Of a DNA stretch of 64,000 nucleotides, positions 1 to 9,235 are shown piece by piece. The notes below the pieces were generated by a model. The model saw only the letters and a program-made list of their open reading frames with translations, made no database searches and was not told the origin of the DNA. Both the position numbers and the translations under genes were made by a program. Positions within the stretch are counted from its first letter, which is position 1, and every line of letters begins with the position of its first letter. Source of the DNA: Flavobacterium sp. 102 (GTDB lineage Bacteria; Bacteroidota; Bacteroidia; Flavobacteriales; Flavobacteriaceae); contig NZ_RBKX01000001.1 in NCBI RefSeq assembly GCF_003634615.1, positions 3,286,001-3,350,000 on the forward strand. The letters are read 5' to 3'.

Positions 1-1299
1 GAAATAGCCTTCAACAAACAAGATTATGAAACCACAATTAAAAAACTAGATGAGTTTGATAAGGTTTTTGGCTCGGTTACTTCAAAGTCTTTGTATTTGA
101 GAATTGTTTCGCAGGACATCATACACGATTATTATGATATTAAATCTCCAATTCTTATAAATCTCAGTAAAAATACGAATGCTTATTTAAAAGCGTTTCA
201 GGACGGCGAATTAGACGATAGGTATAGAGAGGTTTATGCGATATCTGAAAGAGTGAGTAAAGCTTTAGAAGTAAAAAAATGGAAAGAAGCTTCTGAATAT
301 TTAAAAGGTGTGAACGCGTATGACAGGAAAGCCTATGACGAAGCCATTAACTGGTTTAAAAAAGCAGAGCTAAACGGAAACCTTGCTGCAAAACATCATA
401 TTGGTTTAATTCAGTACACTCAAAAAAACGAAAAGGAAGCAATTGAGTACTACTATAAAGCTGCCAATGCTGGATACACGCCTGCAATGAGGATTATAGC
501 TCGTATTTTAAATAGAGGAATTGATGGCATTCTAGTTAAAAGCCAAAGAGAATCATTAGAATGGTTTTTAAAAGCCGCTGAGAATGGCGATTCGGAAGCA
601 AATTATTACGTAGGGGCAATGTACTATTATGGCGAAGGTGCTGAAATTAATAAACCAGAAGCTTATAAATGGTATTTAAAGGCAACCTATAAGGGTAATG
701 CTGACGCAATGGAAGCGATTGCAATGCAATATCATTCAGGCCAAGGAGTAACTCAGGATTTTGAAAAAGCTATGTATTGGTATAAAAAAGCACTAGATAA
801 AGGTAAAACGCCTTACAATAATATTGGTGCACTTTACTATAGTGGTAGCGGCGTTTCTAAAGATTATGCTGTAGCATTAAGTTGGTATGCAAAAGCGGCA
901 AACGCTGGCGACATGAGAGCATCAAATAATGTTGGGGAAATGTATTTAAATGGAGAAGGTGTTGAAAAAAATTATGACGAAGCGTTGAATTGGTTTAAAA
1001 AAGCACTTGAGAGCAACTCAACGGAACATAAGGAAAGAGCTAAAAAAGGAATAGGAACCTGTTATTATGAACTTGGGAATGATTTTTTTAATAAGCATGA
1101 TTATACAAACGCCCTTGAGAATTATAAAAATGCTTTTTCATATGATAAAATAAGTGCTAAATATAAAATTGCCGAAATGTATCGTAATGGTTTTGGCGTT
1201 GAAAAAAATAAAAAGACCGCAAAAGAATGGGAAAATAAAATGGGTACAAAAATGGAAATGACAAATTCTTTAATGGAGAGCCTAATTAAAAAAGATTAA
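1..1299 (+). CDS. Sel1-repeat protein, 5' truncated by window edge
   Basis: The reading frame is open from base 1, and its first residues (EIAFNKQDYETTIKKLDEFD) match the N-terminal module of the three genes downstream, so the real start with its signal peptide lies before the window. The ATG at 91 is only the first internal Met. After the shared module comes a series of Sel1-like repeats of about 36 residues (for example EAIEYYYKAANAGYTPAM, ALSWYAKAANAGDMRASN), an alpha-solenoid fold normally used for protein binding. Probably exported or periplasmic, like its paralogues. It is first of a four-gene co-directional cluster, 27 bases before the next gene. Partner and role unknown. Confidence 0.85.
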   Translation, partial: EIAFNKQDYETTIKKLDEFDKVFGSVTSKSLYLRIVSQDIIHDYYDIKSPILINLSKNTNAYLKAFQDGELDDRYREVYAISERVSKALEVKKWKEASEYLKGVNAYDRKAYDEAINWFKKAELNGNLAAKHHIGLIQYTQKNEKEAIEYYYKAANAGYTPAMRIIARILNRGIDGILVKSQRESLEWFLKAAENGDSEANYYVGAMYYYGEGAEINKPEAYKWYLKATYKGNADAMEAIAMQYHSGQGVTQDFEKAMYWYKKALDKGKTPYNNIGALYYSGSGVSKDYAVALSWYAKAANAGDMRASNNVGEMYLNGEGVEKNYDEALNWFKKALESNSTEHKERAKKGIGTCYYELGNDFFNKHDYTNALENYKNAFSYDKISAKYKIAEMYRNGFGVEKNKKTAKEWENKMGTKMEMTNSLMESLIKKD

Positions 1300-1326
1300 A
1301 TTTCGGTATACCTTTAAAATTAAATC

Positions 1327-2235
1327 ATGAAAAATATAGCTAGTACAATATTTTTATTCCTATCCATCTTAACTTTCGCACAAGAAAGCGCCTTAGCCGA
1401 TCTTAAATTCGAAGAAGCAGAAATAGCCTTCAACAACAAAAACTACTCCTTAGCCCTTAACAAAGTAGACGAGTTTGATAAACTACTCGGAACCATTTCA
1501 GATAAATCATTATACATCAGAATCATCTCTTTGCGCAAATTGTTCAATGACCAAAAACTCTGGGAAGACAAAGCGCAATCAGCATTACTCTTCTCACTCC
1601 AAAAATACACGGCTGCTTATGTAAATCAGGTGACCGATTTAGACGACAGATACCGCGAAGTATATGACATAAGCCAAGAATTAAAATTTCTTCCTAAAAC
1701 CGAAGCAGACTATAAAGTCGGCTTGCTAGATCTCAATATAGCCTCCGGAGAATACTTCGCAAAAGTTAAAAATGCAACTTGCGAATACTATAAAAACAAC
1801 AATAGAAAAATGATTTATGAATGGAAAGGAGTTTGCGAAAACGGCTTTGTTTCGGGTGATGGTATTCTAACGGGTTACTACTTAGGCACCAAAGAAGTGT
1901 CTTATCAGTACACTGGAAAAATGAAAGAAGGAAAAGAAAATGGCATCGGTACAGCATTTTGGTATAACTACGAACAAGGGCAAGCGAAGTACGAAGGAAA
2001 TTTTGTTAATGGTTCTTTAGAAGGATACGGTGTCTATGAAAACTATAATGTAAAAGCAAGCGGATTATTTAAAGACAATGCCCCTAACGGAGAAGGCAAA
2101 TTCCTTTTCAAAAGCTCAAACACCGAGTTCAGCGGAATTTTACAAAACGGAAAGCCTTATAACGGCAAACTCGTCAACTTAAACTCCGGTAAAGTCACCC
2201 GAATTTATACCAATGGTACTTATCAAGAACAATAA
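1327..2235 (+). CDS. Secreted MORN-repeat protein, paralogue 2
   Basis: 302 residues. The N-terminal signal peptide ends near LTFAQES (residue 19). Residues ~22-140 form a helical module shared with the neighbours (ALADLKFEEAEIAFNN, DEFDKLLG, LDDRYREVYDIS). Residues ~165-295 hold MORN-type repeats with the pattern YxGxxxxGxxxGxGxxxx (KMKEGKENGIGTAFW, NFVNGSLEGYGVYEN, FKDNAPNGEGKFLF). MORN repeats are beta-hairpin modules often involved in membrane or protein contact; no enzyme motif is visible. It sits between the Sel1 paralogue and a second MORN paralogue and is probably co-transcribed with them. Function not known. Confidence 0.85.
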   Translation: MKNIASTIFLFLSILTFAQESALADLKFEEAEIAFNNKNYSLALNKVDEFDKLLGTISDKSLYIRIISLRKLFNDQKLWEDKAQSALLFSLQKYTAAYVNQVTDLDDRYREVYDISQELKFLPKTEADYKVGLLDLNIASGEYFAKVKNATCEYYKNNNRKMIYEWKGVCENGFVSGDGILTGYYLGTKEVSYQYTGKMKEGKENGIGTAFWYNYEQGQAKYEGNFVNGSLEGYGVYENYNVKASGLFKDNAPNGEGKFLFKSSNTEFSGILQNGKPYNGKLVNLNSGKVTRIYTNGTYQEQ

Positions 2236-2262
2236 CAGAACATCATTTTTCAATAACCTCGC

Positions 2263-3231
2263 ATGAAAAAAATATTTCTATCCTTCCTCTTTCTTAGTAT
2301 TCAAAGTGCAATGGCTCAAAACGCTATCGCCGATCTTAAATTTGAAGAAGCAGAAACAGCCTTCAACCACCAAAACTACACAGTCACTCTTGACAAACTT
2401 GATGAGTTTGATAAAGCCTATGGTACTTTAGCCTCTAAATCACTTTATCTTAGAATTGTTTGTCAAGATAAATTGCTCAATAAAGACATCCTATTTGAAA
2501 GCGAAGAACAGTTTGCCTTAATGGCTGCCTTGCGTAAAAATACTACTGCCTATATAAAAGCCATGGAAAGCGAAGAACTCGACGATAAATTTCGGGAAGT
2601 ATATAGCATTAACGAAAATCTTACTACATACCCTGAAACCCTCAAAGAGTATAAAGAAGCATTAATACAACTTGAGCAAGCCAGTACTATTGATGATTTT
2701 GTAAACGTTAAAAACACTACTAACTGTAAATACTTTAAAGACGATAAAAAAAAAGTCATTTACACATGGGAAAGCTCATGCGAAAACGGATTTTTATCGG
2801 GCAAAGGTATTTTAACCGGCTATTTTTTAGGCACTAAAGTTGTGTATTCCCGAACGGAAGGTTATTTTGCCAACGGAAGAGAAGAAGGTTACTGCACGGT
2901 AACCTGGCAAAACGGAAATAAATTTCAAGGCAATTTCAGCAAGGGCAAAAAAGAAGGTCATGGAGTACTAACCGGCCCTAAAGTAAACTATACAGGCAAT
3001 TGGATAAATGATAAACTCGGAGGGTATGGAAAATACAGTGATTCCCAAAAAGTAACTATTGAAGGACAATTCAAAGACGGCAAACCCAGCGGACAAGTTA
3101 TCATCATAAAAAACAAAAACAACACCAAATACGAAGGAACTTATTATAACGACAAACCTGATACCGGCCGTTGGACAGACAAAAACTCAGGTCGTATACT
3201 TGAAGAATACATCAACGGAATTTTACAATAA
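2263..3231 (+). CDS. Secreted MORN-repeat protein, paralogue 3
   Basis: 322 residues, with signal peptide MKKIFLSFLFLSIQSAMAQ, then the same helical module (ADLKFEEAETAFNHQNY, LDEFDKAYG, ELDDKFREVYSI), then a MORN-repeat tail (YFANGREEGYCTVTWQ, NFSKGKKEGHGVLTG, QFKDGKPSGQVIII). It lies 27 bases after the previous gene and only 5 bases before the next, so the cluster is almost certainly an operon. It is clearly a duplicate of the gene before it with a diverged tail. No catalytic residues seen and the role is unknown. Confidence 0.85.
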   Translation: MKKIFLSFLFLSIQSAMAQNAIADLKFEEAETAFNHQNYTVTLDKLDEFDKAYGTLASKSLYLRIVCQDKLLNKDILFESEEQFALMAALRKNTTAYIKAMESEELDDKFREVYSINENLTTYPETLKEYKEALIQLEQASTIDDFVNVKNTTNCKYFKDDKKKVIYTWESSCENGFLSGKGILTGYFLGTKVVYSRTEGYFANGREEGYCTVTWQNGNKFQGNFSKGKKEGHGVLTGPKVNYTGNWINDKLGGYGKYSDSQKVTIEGQFKDGKPSGQVIIIKNKNNTKYEGTYYNDKPDTGRWTDKNSGRILEEYINGILQ

Positions 3232-3236
3232 CAACC

Positions 3237-3911
3237 ATGAAAAAACTATTTATAACACTACTCCTGCTTACTGCCCAAATCACTTTGGCGCAAAACGCCA
3301 TGGCCGACCTTAAATTTGAAGAAGCTGAAACAGCCTTTAACAATCAAAACTATACAACTACTATTAAACATCTCGACGAGTTTGATAAACTATATGGTTC
3401 AATTACCGCTAAATCATTATACCTTCGAATTGTATCTCAAGACAAACTATTTGAGCCTTCAAAACTTTACGAAAAACAAGATCAATTTACCTTACTCACG
3501 TCTCTACGTAAAAATGCGAGTGCCTATCTAAAAGCCATGGAAAGCGAAGGGCTCGATGACCGATACCGCGAAGTTTACACCATCAATCAAAAACTCCAAC
3601 AATACCCACAAGACAAAGCTACTTTACAAGCAGAAATACAAGCCATCAATGACAATCTGAACAAATACGTCGGTATTTACAACTCAGACCCCATGTATGC
3701 CCTGCAAGTTGAAATCACAAAACAAGGCAATACTTTATTCACAGAACTTTTAAACAAAACAGGACCCAAATCAGAAAAACAACCCCTAAAGTTTGTCCGA
3801 AAAGACGAATACATCATTGAAGTGTCAAACACCTCACTTAAATTCAACCCAGCAAACGCTTCCTTCACCATGAATCTACAAGGAATAGAATTTGTTCTCA
3901 AAAAACAATAA
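3237..3911 (+). CDS. Secreted paralogue 4, short unknown C-terminal domain
   Basis: 224 residues. Signal peptide to about residue 19 (LTAQITLAQ), the shared module (ADLKFEEAETAFNNQNY, LDEFDKLYG, GLDDRYREVYTI), then a ~90-residue tail beginning near NKYVGIYNSDPMYALQ. The tail has the alternating pattern of a small beta-sheet domain (LFTELLNKTG, LKFVRKDEYIIEV, ASFTMNLQGIEFVLKK). This resembles the substrate-like beta domains often appended to Bacteroidota exported proteins, but I cannot name it. It is the last gene of the four-paralogue cluster; no clear hairpin terminator follows in the 240 bases before the convergent gene. Confidence 0.82.
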   Translation: MKKLFITLLLLTAQITLAQNAMADLKFEEAETAFNNQNYTTTIKHLDEFDKLYGSITAKSLYLRIVSQDKLFEPSKLYEKQDQFTLLTSLRKNASAYLKAMESEGLDDRYREVYTINQKLQQYPQDKATLQAEIQAINDNLNKYVGIYNSDPMYALQVEITKQGNTLFTELLNKTGPKSEKQPLKFVRKDEYIIEVSNTSLKFNPANASFTMNLQGIEFVLKKQ

Positions 3912-4151
3912 CCATAAAACGCATCACCAACAACCGCTTTCAATTTTTTTGAACGGTATACATAAAAACCATGCCTTCATCTTAAGATAAGGTTTCTCTT
4001 GGCACGAGATGGTTTTGAAAAGCGCGAAAAAGATATTTTCAGGGTTTATAATGGGCTTATCTTTCCCTTTGTTGGTAATATAAAGATGTGCAGAAAATCA
4101 GTCCTCAATTAAGCTTATGCAAGTTGAAAATACAATAAAACTTAATCGCTA

Positions 4152-7100
4152 CTACTTCTTAACAATCATTTTGGTAAACGTTGCTCCTGAGACGACATCC
4201 TTCAAAGTCATTAGATAAACACCCTGATTCAAAGAAGAAATATCAATTCTGTTAGCGTCTTTAACCGAAAGCACCAATTGCCCCAAGTGATTATAAAGAT
4301 CAATGGTCGCAATAGGAACCTCAGAAACAATATTCAAAACGCCATTGGTAGGATTAGGATAAACAGACACCTTATTAGCACCAAAATCTACCACAGACAA
4401 CGTTTGAACAAATTCAGTCGAGGCAGTATTGGTAATAATAGGAGGATTAAAATCAAAATAAATACCCGCAGTCGCGTTGATAACATCACCCAAGACTACA
4501 TTGCTCTTTGGTTTAATTTTAAAAGCGACAAAGCCATGAGAGTTGGGTTCATCATTAGTGCTGTCGGGTAAATTAATGTTGTTAAACACAAAACTCACTT
4601 CGCTACCGTTACGAATGGTAACGTTACCGTCATGGCTCAAGCTTTCCAATTGCATCGTGGTCCAATCTAGTTTGCTATCCAAAACATGGTCTACACGAAC
4701 ATTAACTGCCTCGGCAGTACCGGTGTTTTGAAAACGGATCAGGTAGTGTAGGTATTCATCGGCATCTTCTATCAGCACTTGGTCACCTTCAATACAAGTA
4801 ATATCATTAGGGTCATAGGCACCTTCTGCGGTTATTTTACCGGAAAATACATTGTCGTTTTCAGTATTGTCTCCTGTTATCGGGTTTATGGTTGCGGTAA
4901 TGGTTAATACATCACCAATATTGGTCGTAGGTGGCGCAAAGACATTAAAATACAAGTCGATGATTCTGTATTCAAAAGGATAAATACCGGTAAAATTAAA
5001 GGTCAAACTGTTAGAGGTTTGAGAAGATACTGTTTCGCTTGCATTGAGGAAGCTTAATTTCGTACCATCAAACTCAAAAACAACAGAACCACTCAAGAGC
5101 GTCAGACCTGCATTTCTATAGACTATACGATAGTTAGTATCAAATCCCGGTCTTGTTCGGGTGATAGGATAAAAACTCACCGCTAAATCATCGATATCAC
5201 CAATAGGTTCTACACAAAAATTGACTACGTCATTATTACCCAACCCTGTGAAGTTAGACACAAAAGTGGCCGGACTTGGGGTGTAATAATCGGCTTCAGA
5301 GGCAACTCTTGTGGTTACACTCCCTACTCCGGTTGTATAAATCTGAAACTGTCCGTTTTCCTGCGTAAACGTAGCATTGGTCGTTGTGTTGTCTGTAGCA
5401 ACTACTAAAATGCCGCTCAACAACGGATCGGTTCCGTCGCAACCATCGTTTAGCAAATCAAAACGCACGGAACCACTAATACTATTCGCAGGCAGTACGC
5501 CTAAATTCTTATGCCATGAAATCTTATCCACTTCAGAGATAGAGACAATATCGAGGGTGTTATTGTTATCAATATCAGCAGCATATAAGTTGTTCGGGCT
5601 GATGATTGTTTGCGAAATAATCTGTTGTGTGTTGGCAAAAGCTCCTTGACCGTCTGTATTTTCATACCATGCTATCAGATAGTTATTGCCGGCAGAGGAT
5701 GAGGCTATATCTATATCACCATCATTATCAAAATCGCCCACAATGACACTTTTAGGATAAGAAAAAAGCGTGCTTACGATTTGAATTGGACCAAAGCTTC
5801 CTAAACCATTCAAATTTTTAGACCAACCCAAATAAGAGTTGGAAGAGGTTTGACCAATATCCCCAATGTATACCAAATCCTTATCGCCATCGCCATCAAA
5901 GTCGGCTATTTTAGTTGAGTAGGCTTTATAATTACTGGTCTCAATAAGTTGTCTGGTGCCGAAGGTTCCCTGACCATTGAGGTTCAGAAAACGCATCATG
6001 CCATAGCTTCCCGCTACGGAAATATCTAAATCACCATCGCCATCCAAATCACCAAAATCGATATCATACATGGTGAAATTAGCAATGTTGTCTATCGTTT
6101 GTTGCGGACCAAAGCTCCCTAGCCCAAGGTTCTTGTACCATGCAATTCTGGTGGTTCCCAACGCAAACACATCCATATCTCCATCACTGTCAATATCTGA
6201 AAGGTACACCCTAGAGGAATTATACAAGTTCGTATCAATAAATTGTGGCGCGGCAAAGGTGCCCAATCCATCCGTGTTTTTATACCACACCACCGCATTA
6301 TCTAAATAAGCCGTAGCCAACACATCCTTAAACCCATCGCCATCTACATCGCCAACAAACACCGAAGTCGCACCATTAATCGTAGTAGATATAATGGTTT
6401 GCGAATTATGAAAATTGCCTTGACCGTCTAAATTTTTGAACCATGATATTTTATCATCCCAGTAAGAAGCCGCAATAATGTCTTTATTGCCATCGCCATC
6501 AATATCTTCAGCCACGACAATACGACCACCATCAATGTGCTTGGTTAGGATATCAGGAGCGAAAGCGCCTGTGCCATCAGTATTTTTATACAACGTAATG
6601 TTGTTGTCCGTATTGGTTGCTGTCAGAAAATCTAAATCGCCATCGCCATCCATATCAGCAAAATAAATATCACGTATGTCTCCGGAATTTGGCCCAATGA
6701 AGATTTCACTACTGAAATTGCCCGTGCCATCTACATTTTTGAACCAACCGATGGTTTTATCGTCATTAGACCCAAAAATCACATCCTTATCTCCATCACC
6801 ATCTGCATCCGCTATGCGAACCACCATGGCGCCATCTGCTGTTAAAGACAGCACTTGTTGTGCCCCAAAAGTACCCAAGCCGTCTAAGTTTTCATACCAC
6901 GCAATTTTATCGTCAGTGGCTGATGCTGATACTACATCCATATCACCATCGCCATCTAAATCGCCGGCATATACCGAAGTAACATAGTTTACTGCTGTCG
7001 ATATTACTATGCGAGTGCTAAAGGTTCCCAAACCATTATTGTTGTTTTTATACCATGAAACACCGTGAGAACCCGATGATGATGCGTAAGAAGACACTAT

Positions 7101-7712
7101 ATCCTTGGCGCCATCGCCATCAAGGTCGGCCAGATAAAAACCCGGAACACCGGAAGCATTGGCATCCACATTTACGGTTGAGCTAAAAGTTCCTAAGCCA
7201 TCGCTGTTTTTCAACCATCTTAACTTACTATCGCTGGCAGAGGACCACACCAAATCTAAATCGCCATCATTGTCGATATCTGCCGCCATCACTTTGTTGA
7301 CCAATGTGGCAAACAAAGCCTGTTTCATTACAAACGTACCGTTGCCATCGGTGTTTTCATACCACACCACGTTATTGCCTCCTAGGGAAGCAGCCACCAC
7401 GTCTATATCGCCATCATCATCAATATCGGCGGCACAAACGCCCCATGGCGCCTGAATGGTTGTTGAAATAGACCGCAGCGTTACTTCATGACCGGTACCA
7501 TCAAGATTCTCTAACCATACTAATCGGTTGCCAAAGTATGACGAGGCCAAGACATCTTGGTCGCCATCGCCATCAAAATCGGCAGAGGCTACCCCATTAG
7601 GCGATTGCACATAGCGCGAAGGGTCTATAACCACATTTTCGACAAACCCGACTTGAGCCTTTGCCAATAGAGCAGAGAATAGTATTAATGAGAAGGTAAT
7701 TTTTAATTTCAT
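4152..7712 (-). CDS. T9SS-exported FG-GAP/VCBS repeat protein
   Basis: 1186 residues with a signal peptide (ALLAKAQ). Residues ~40-780 contain about 14 FG-GAP/VCBS beta-propeller repeats, each with a calcium-loop motif such as ADFDGDGDQDV, GDLDGDGDMDV or ADMDGDGDLDF, followed by a W-(Y/F)-K-N strand. A Cna-B-like segment follows (SISGSVRFDLLNDGCDGTD), then a DUF7619-type region with the hallmark YDPNDITCIEG, and finally a T9SS type A sorting domain (SVYPNPTNGVLNI ... ending in MIVKK). It should cross the outer membrane by the type IX system and be shed or surface-anchored. Possible roles are adhesion or matrix binding. It shares its last ~350 residues in design with the LRR protein at 58857. 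Confidence 0.92.
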   Translation of the reverse strand: MKLKITFSLILFSALLAKAQVGFVENVVIDPSRYVQSPNGVASADFDGDGDQDVLASSYFGNRLVWLENLDGTGHEVTLRSISTTIQAPWGVCAADIDDDGDIDVVAASLGGNNVVWYENTDGNGTFVMKQALFATLVNKVMAADIDNDGDLDLVWSSASDSKLRWLKNSDGLGTFSSTVNVDANASGVPGFYLADLDGDGAKDIVSSYASSSGSHGVSWYKNNNNGLGTFSTRIVISTAVNYVTSVYAGDLDGDGDMDVVSASATDDKIAWYENLDGLGTFGAQQVLSLTADGAMVVRIADADGDGDKDVIFGSNDDKTIGWFKNVDGTGNFSSEIFIGPNSGDIRDIYFADMDGDGDLDFLTATNTDNNITLYKNTDGTGAFAPDILTKHIDGGRIVVAEDIDGDGNKDIIAASYWDDKISWFKNLDGQGNFHNSQTIISTTINGATSVFVGDVDGDGFKDVLATAYLDNAVVWYKNTDGLGTFAAPQFIDTNLYNSSRVYLSDIDSDGDMDVFALGTTRIAWYKNLGLGSFGPQQTIDNIANFTMYDIDFGDLDGDGDLDISVAGSYGMMRFLNLNGQGTFGTRQLIETSNYKAYSTKIADFDGDGDKDLVYIGDIGQTSSNSYLGWSKNLNGLGSFGPIQIVSTLFSYPKSVIVGDFDNDGDIDIASSSAGNNYLIAWYENTDGQGAFANTQQIISQTIISPNNLYAADIDNNNTLDIVSISEVDKISWHKNLGVLPANSISGSVRFDLLNDGCDGTDPLLSGILVVATDNTTTNATFTQENGQFQIYTTGVGSVTTRVASEADYYTPSPATFVSNFTGLGNNDVVNFCVEPIGDIDDLAVSFYPITRTRPGFDTNYRIVYRNAGLTLLSGSVVFEFDGTKLSFLNASETVSSQTSNSLTFNFTGIYPFEYRIIDLYFNVFAPPTTNIGDVLTITATINPITGDNTENDNVFSGKITAEGAYDPNDITCIEGDQVLIEDADEYLHYLIRFQNTGTAEAVNVRVDHVLDSKLDWTTMQLESLSHDGNVTIRNGSEVSFVFNNINLPDSTNDEPNSHGFVAFKIKPKSNVVLGDVINATAGIYFDFNPPIITNTASTEFVQTLSVVDFGANKVSVYPNPTNGVLNIVSEVPIATIDLYNHLGQLVLSVKDANRIDISSLNQGVYLMTLKDVVSGATFTKMIVKK

Positions 7713-7733
7713 GGCGTTCTTTTTAAAGATTTA

Positions 7734-7763
7734 CAAACTTAAACAATTATCAATCAGTAGCAA
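7734..7763 (-). promoter_or_regulatory. Bacteroidota-type promoter for the FG-GAP gene
   Basis: Read on the minus strand: TTG, exactly 19 bases, then TAAGTTTG, matching the TTG-N19-TAnnTTTG consensus of the Bacteroidota primary sigma factor. It ends about 20 bases upstream of the ATG at 7712, implying a short leader. Confidence 0.7.
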
Positions 7764-7835
7764 GTGCTAATTTAGGATTTGGGATTTAAGGGTTCGCTTG
7801 AGCGAGAACGCCATTGGTAAGGTTAGGATATGACG

Positions 7836-8066
7836 TTACATAGGCGCGCGGACGCCTTACTCAGGTGCGCGGCCCTTGTGCAAGCGCAGGATATAGGTTT
7901 TGACAAGCGCGCGGATGCTTTTGTTAAGTGCGCGGACGCTTCTGTTAGGCACGCGAAAGACTTTGACAAGTGCGCGGACGGGTTTGACAAGCACGCGAAG
8001 GACTTTGACAAGCGTGCGGACTGTTTTGACAAGCGCGCACTCCTTTGGCAAGCGCAGGATATTAGG
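7836..8066 (+). repeat. 21-bp imperfect tandem array (copy A), ~11 units
   Basis: Eleven contiguous 21-base units are in perfect phase from 7836 to 8066. The most typical unit holds gacaag followed by (c/t)gcgcgga; one unit reads gttaggcacgcgaaa and another gacaagcacgcgaag. The block is much more GC-rich than its surroundings (33 of 60 bases in 7921-7980). Because 21 is a multiple of 3, long frames stay open on both strands across the array (plus 7830-8180; minus 8032-7823 and 8051-7857), encoding heptads of the FDKRADx type. I do not call these genes: no signal, RBS or conserved start is visible. The same family recurs at 19881-20090. Confidence 0.88.
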
Positions 8067-8385
8067 TATTTAACGGTTTGGAATGGGAGTATTTTACCTT
8101 TTATCGGCTTTTTTTTCCTTTGGTCTGCTTGTGGGTTTGGTTTTGTAGTGGTTTTGCACGCTTTATATATATTTGAGTAAGAAAATATAGCTCTTAAGCA
8201 TCTATTTAGTTATCATATATATAGGTACATCATCAGCTACAGTAGAGGACATTGCTAACTTTGAATATTTAGATTTAAACAAACAGGCAATTTTAAACTA
8301 TTGATGTCCGACCTAACAATAACCTAATCCTAACAACTCACAAGAATGTAGAAAAGTTGTAAATAACATTATAAAATAGTAGTTT
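8067..8385. other. Intergenic stretch, mostly featureless
   Basis: About 320 bases between the repeat array and the next gene. The only recognisable element is a TAACTTTG at 8256-8263, which could be the -7 box of a promoter for the gene at 8386, but no TTG lies at the right distance. The plus-strand frame running out of the array (to 8180) encodes a hydrophobic tail that looks fortuitous. Confidence 0.4.
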
Positions 8386-9018
8386 ATGGAAGAGATACTT
8401 AATGGGTTTATCAAGCCCATCATCAAACAACCCTCATATATTATTCTAGGTTCTATAATTGGGGCTTTCGGAATGGTTAATGTTCTGGATTCTATTATAT
8501 TTGCTTTTCTCAAACAACCTTGGTCTCTTATTCCTGTTTGGTTCAGAGAGCTTCTTTTGGTATTTCGAGCTATTCTTCATCCTATGTTTGATTTTTTACT
8601 TGGTTGGTTGTCAATTGAACTAGCGGGAGTATGGAAAGATTATTTATCCATGGGAATAATTGTTATGTTCATGCGCGTTAGGTCAACCTCTGTAATCACG
8701 GAAGGAATCAAAAAAGAAACCCTGAATTCCTATAAACAGAAAGTACTCCATAAAGAAATAGTGCTCACCAAGAATTCGAACCGTTTTACATGGTTTTTGT
8801 TTTACTCAAGCCGCTTGGCTTATGCTCTATTACTATGGCCTGAAAAACTCTTTGGAGCCATGATGCGTTTTTGTACTGGTAATAAGAAAATAGTTGCAGA
8901 AGGTTCTCAAGTAAAAGAAGTAGTTCAATCTCAATATGTGGTATTCTTTTCGAGCGTATTTTGGTTTTTAATTATTCTTGTGTTATTTGCCATTTTCAAA
9001 GCCGCAAGCATCTCATAG
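8386..9018 (+). CDS. Multi-pass membrane protein, uncharacterised
   Basis: 210 residues with four likely membrane segments: ~20-40 (YIILGSIIGAFGMVNVL), ~55-75 (WFRELLLVFRAILHPMF), ~90-100 (the YLSMGIIVMFM stretch) and the C-terminal VVFFSSVFWFLIILVLFAIF. There is a short cytoplasmic-type basic loop in the middle (GIKKETLNSYKQKVLHKE). No motif or family recognised. The start ATG at 8386 fits the hydrophobicity profile. It is a stand-alone gene at the left edge of the accessory region and could be a native gene next to which the island inserted. Confidence 0.7.
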   Translation: MEEILNGFIKPIIKQPSYIILGSIIGAFGMVNVLDSIIFAFLKQPWSLIPVWFRELLLVFRAILHPMFDFLLGWLSIELAGVWKDYLSMGIIVMFMRVRSTSVITEGIKKETLNSYKQKVLHKEIVLTKNSNRFTWFLFYSSRLAYALLLWPEKLFGAMMRFCTGNKKIVAEGSQVKEVVQSQYVVFFSSVFWFLIILVLFAIFKAASIS

Positions 9019-9079
9019 AAACTTTAAGTTGTGCATTATCAGAAAAGCACGACAGCTGCTAACATTATGCTTTTGCTTC

Positions 9080-9125
9080 CACTGTCACCCTGAGCTCGCC
9101 TGTCCTGAGCCCAACGAAGGGTCAA
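9080..9125. repeat. Dispersed intergenic repeat remnant (CCCTGAGC type)
   Basis: The stretch has gtcaccctgagc followed by cgaagggtcaaaggcc, the arms of a very widespread bacterial intergenic element usually written as gtcaccctgagc...cgaagggt. The internal part (cctgtcctgagcccaa) is rearranged, so this is probably a decayed copy. It has no coding potential. Confidence 0.55.
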
Positions 9126-9184
9126 AGGCCTTTTCATAAGAATTTTATGTTAATAACTTAACTAAAAACCACTACTCTTGAGGA

Positions 9185-9215
9185 TTGTTTGCCCTTGACT
9201 AATTTTGTAAGTTTG
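9185..9215 (+). promoter_or_regulatory. Promoter of the MmeI-like gene
   Basis: TTG at 9185-9187, 20 bases, then TAAGTTTG at 9208-9215; about 20 bases upstream of the ATG at 9236. It matches the Bacteroidota promoter consensus. Confidence 0.65.
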
Positions 9216-9235
9216 AGAGATTACAAAATAAAACT

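Noticed and set aside
4278..7455. Several plus-strand open frames opposite the FG-GAP gene
   Set aside because: They are antisense shadows of the repetitive calcium-loop codons and carry no start signals.
7830..8180. A 116-residue open frame over repeat array A
   Set aside because: Frames stay open on both strands because the unit is 21 bases; no RBS, signal or promoter, and the tail after the array looks random.
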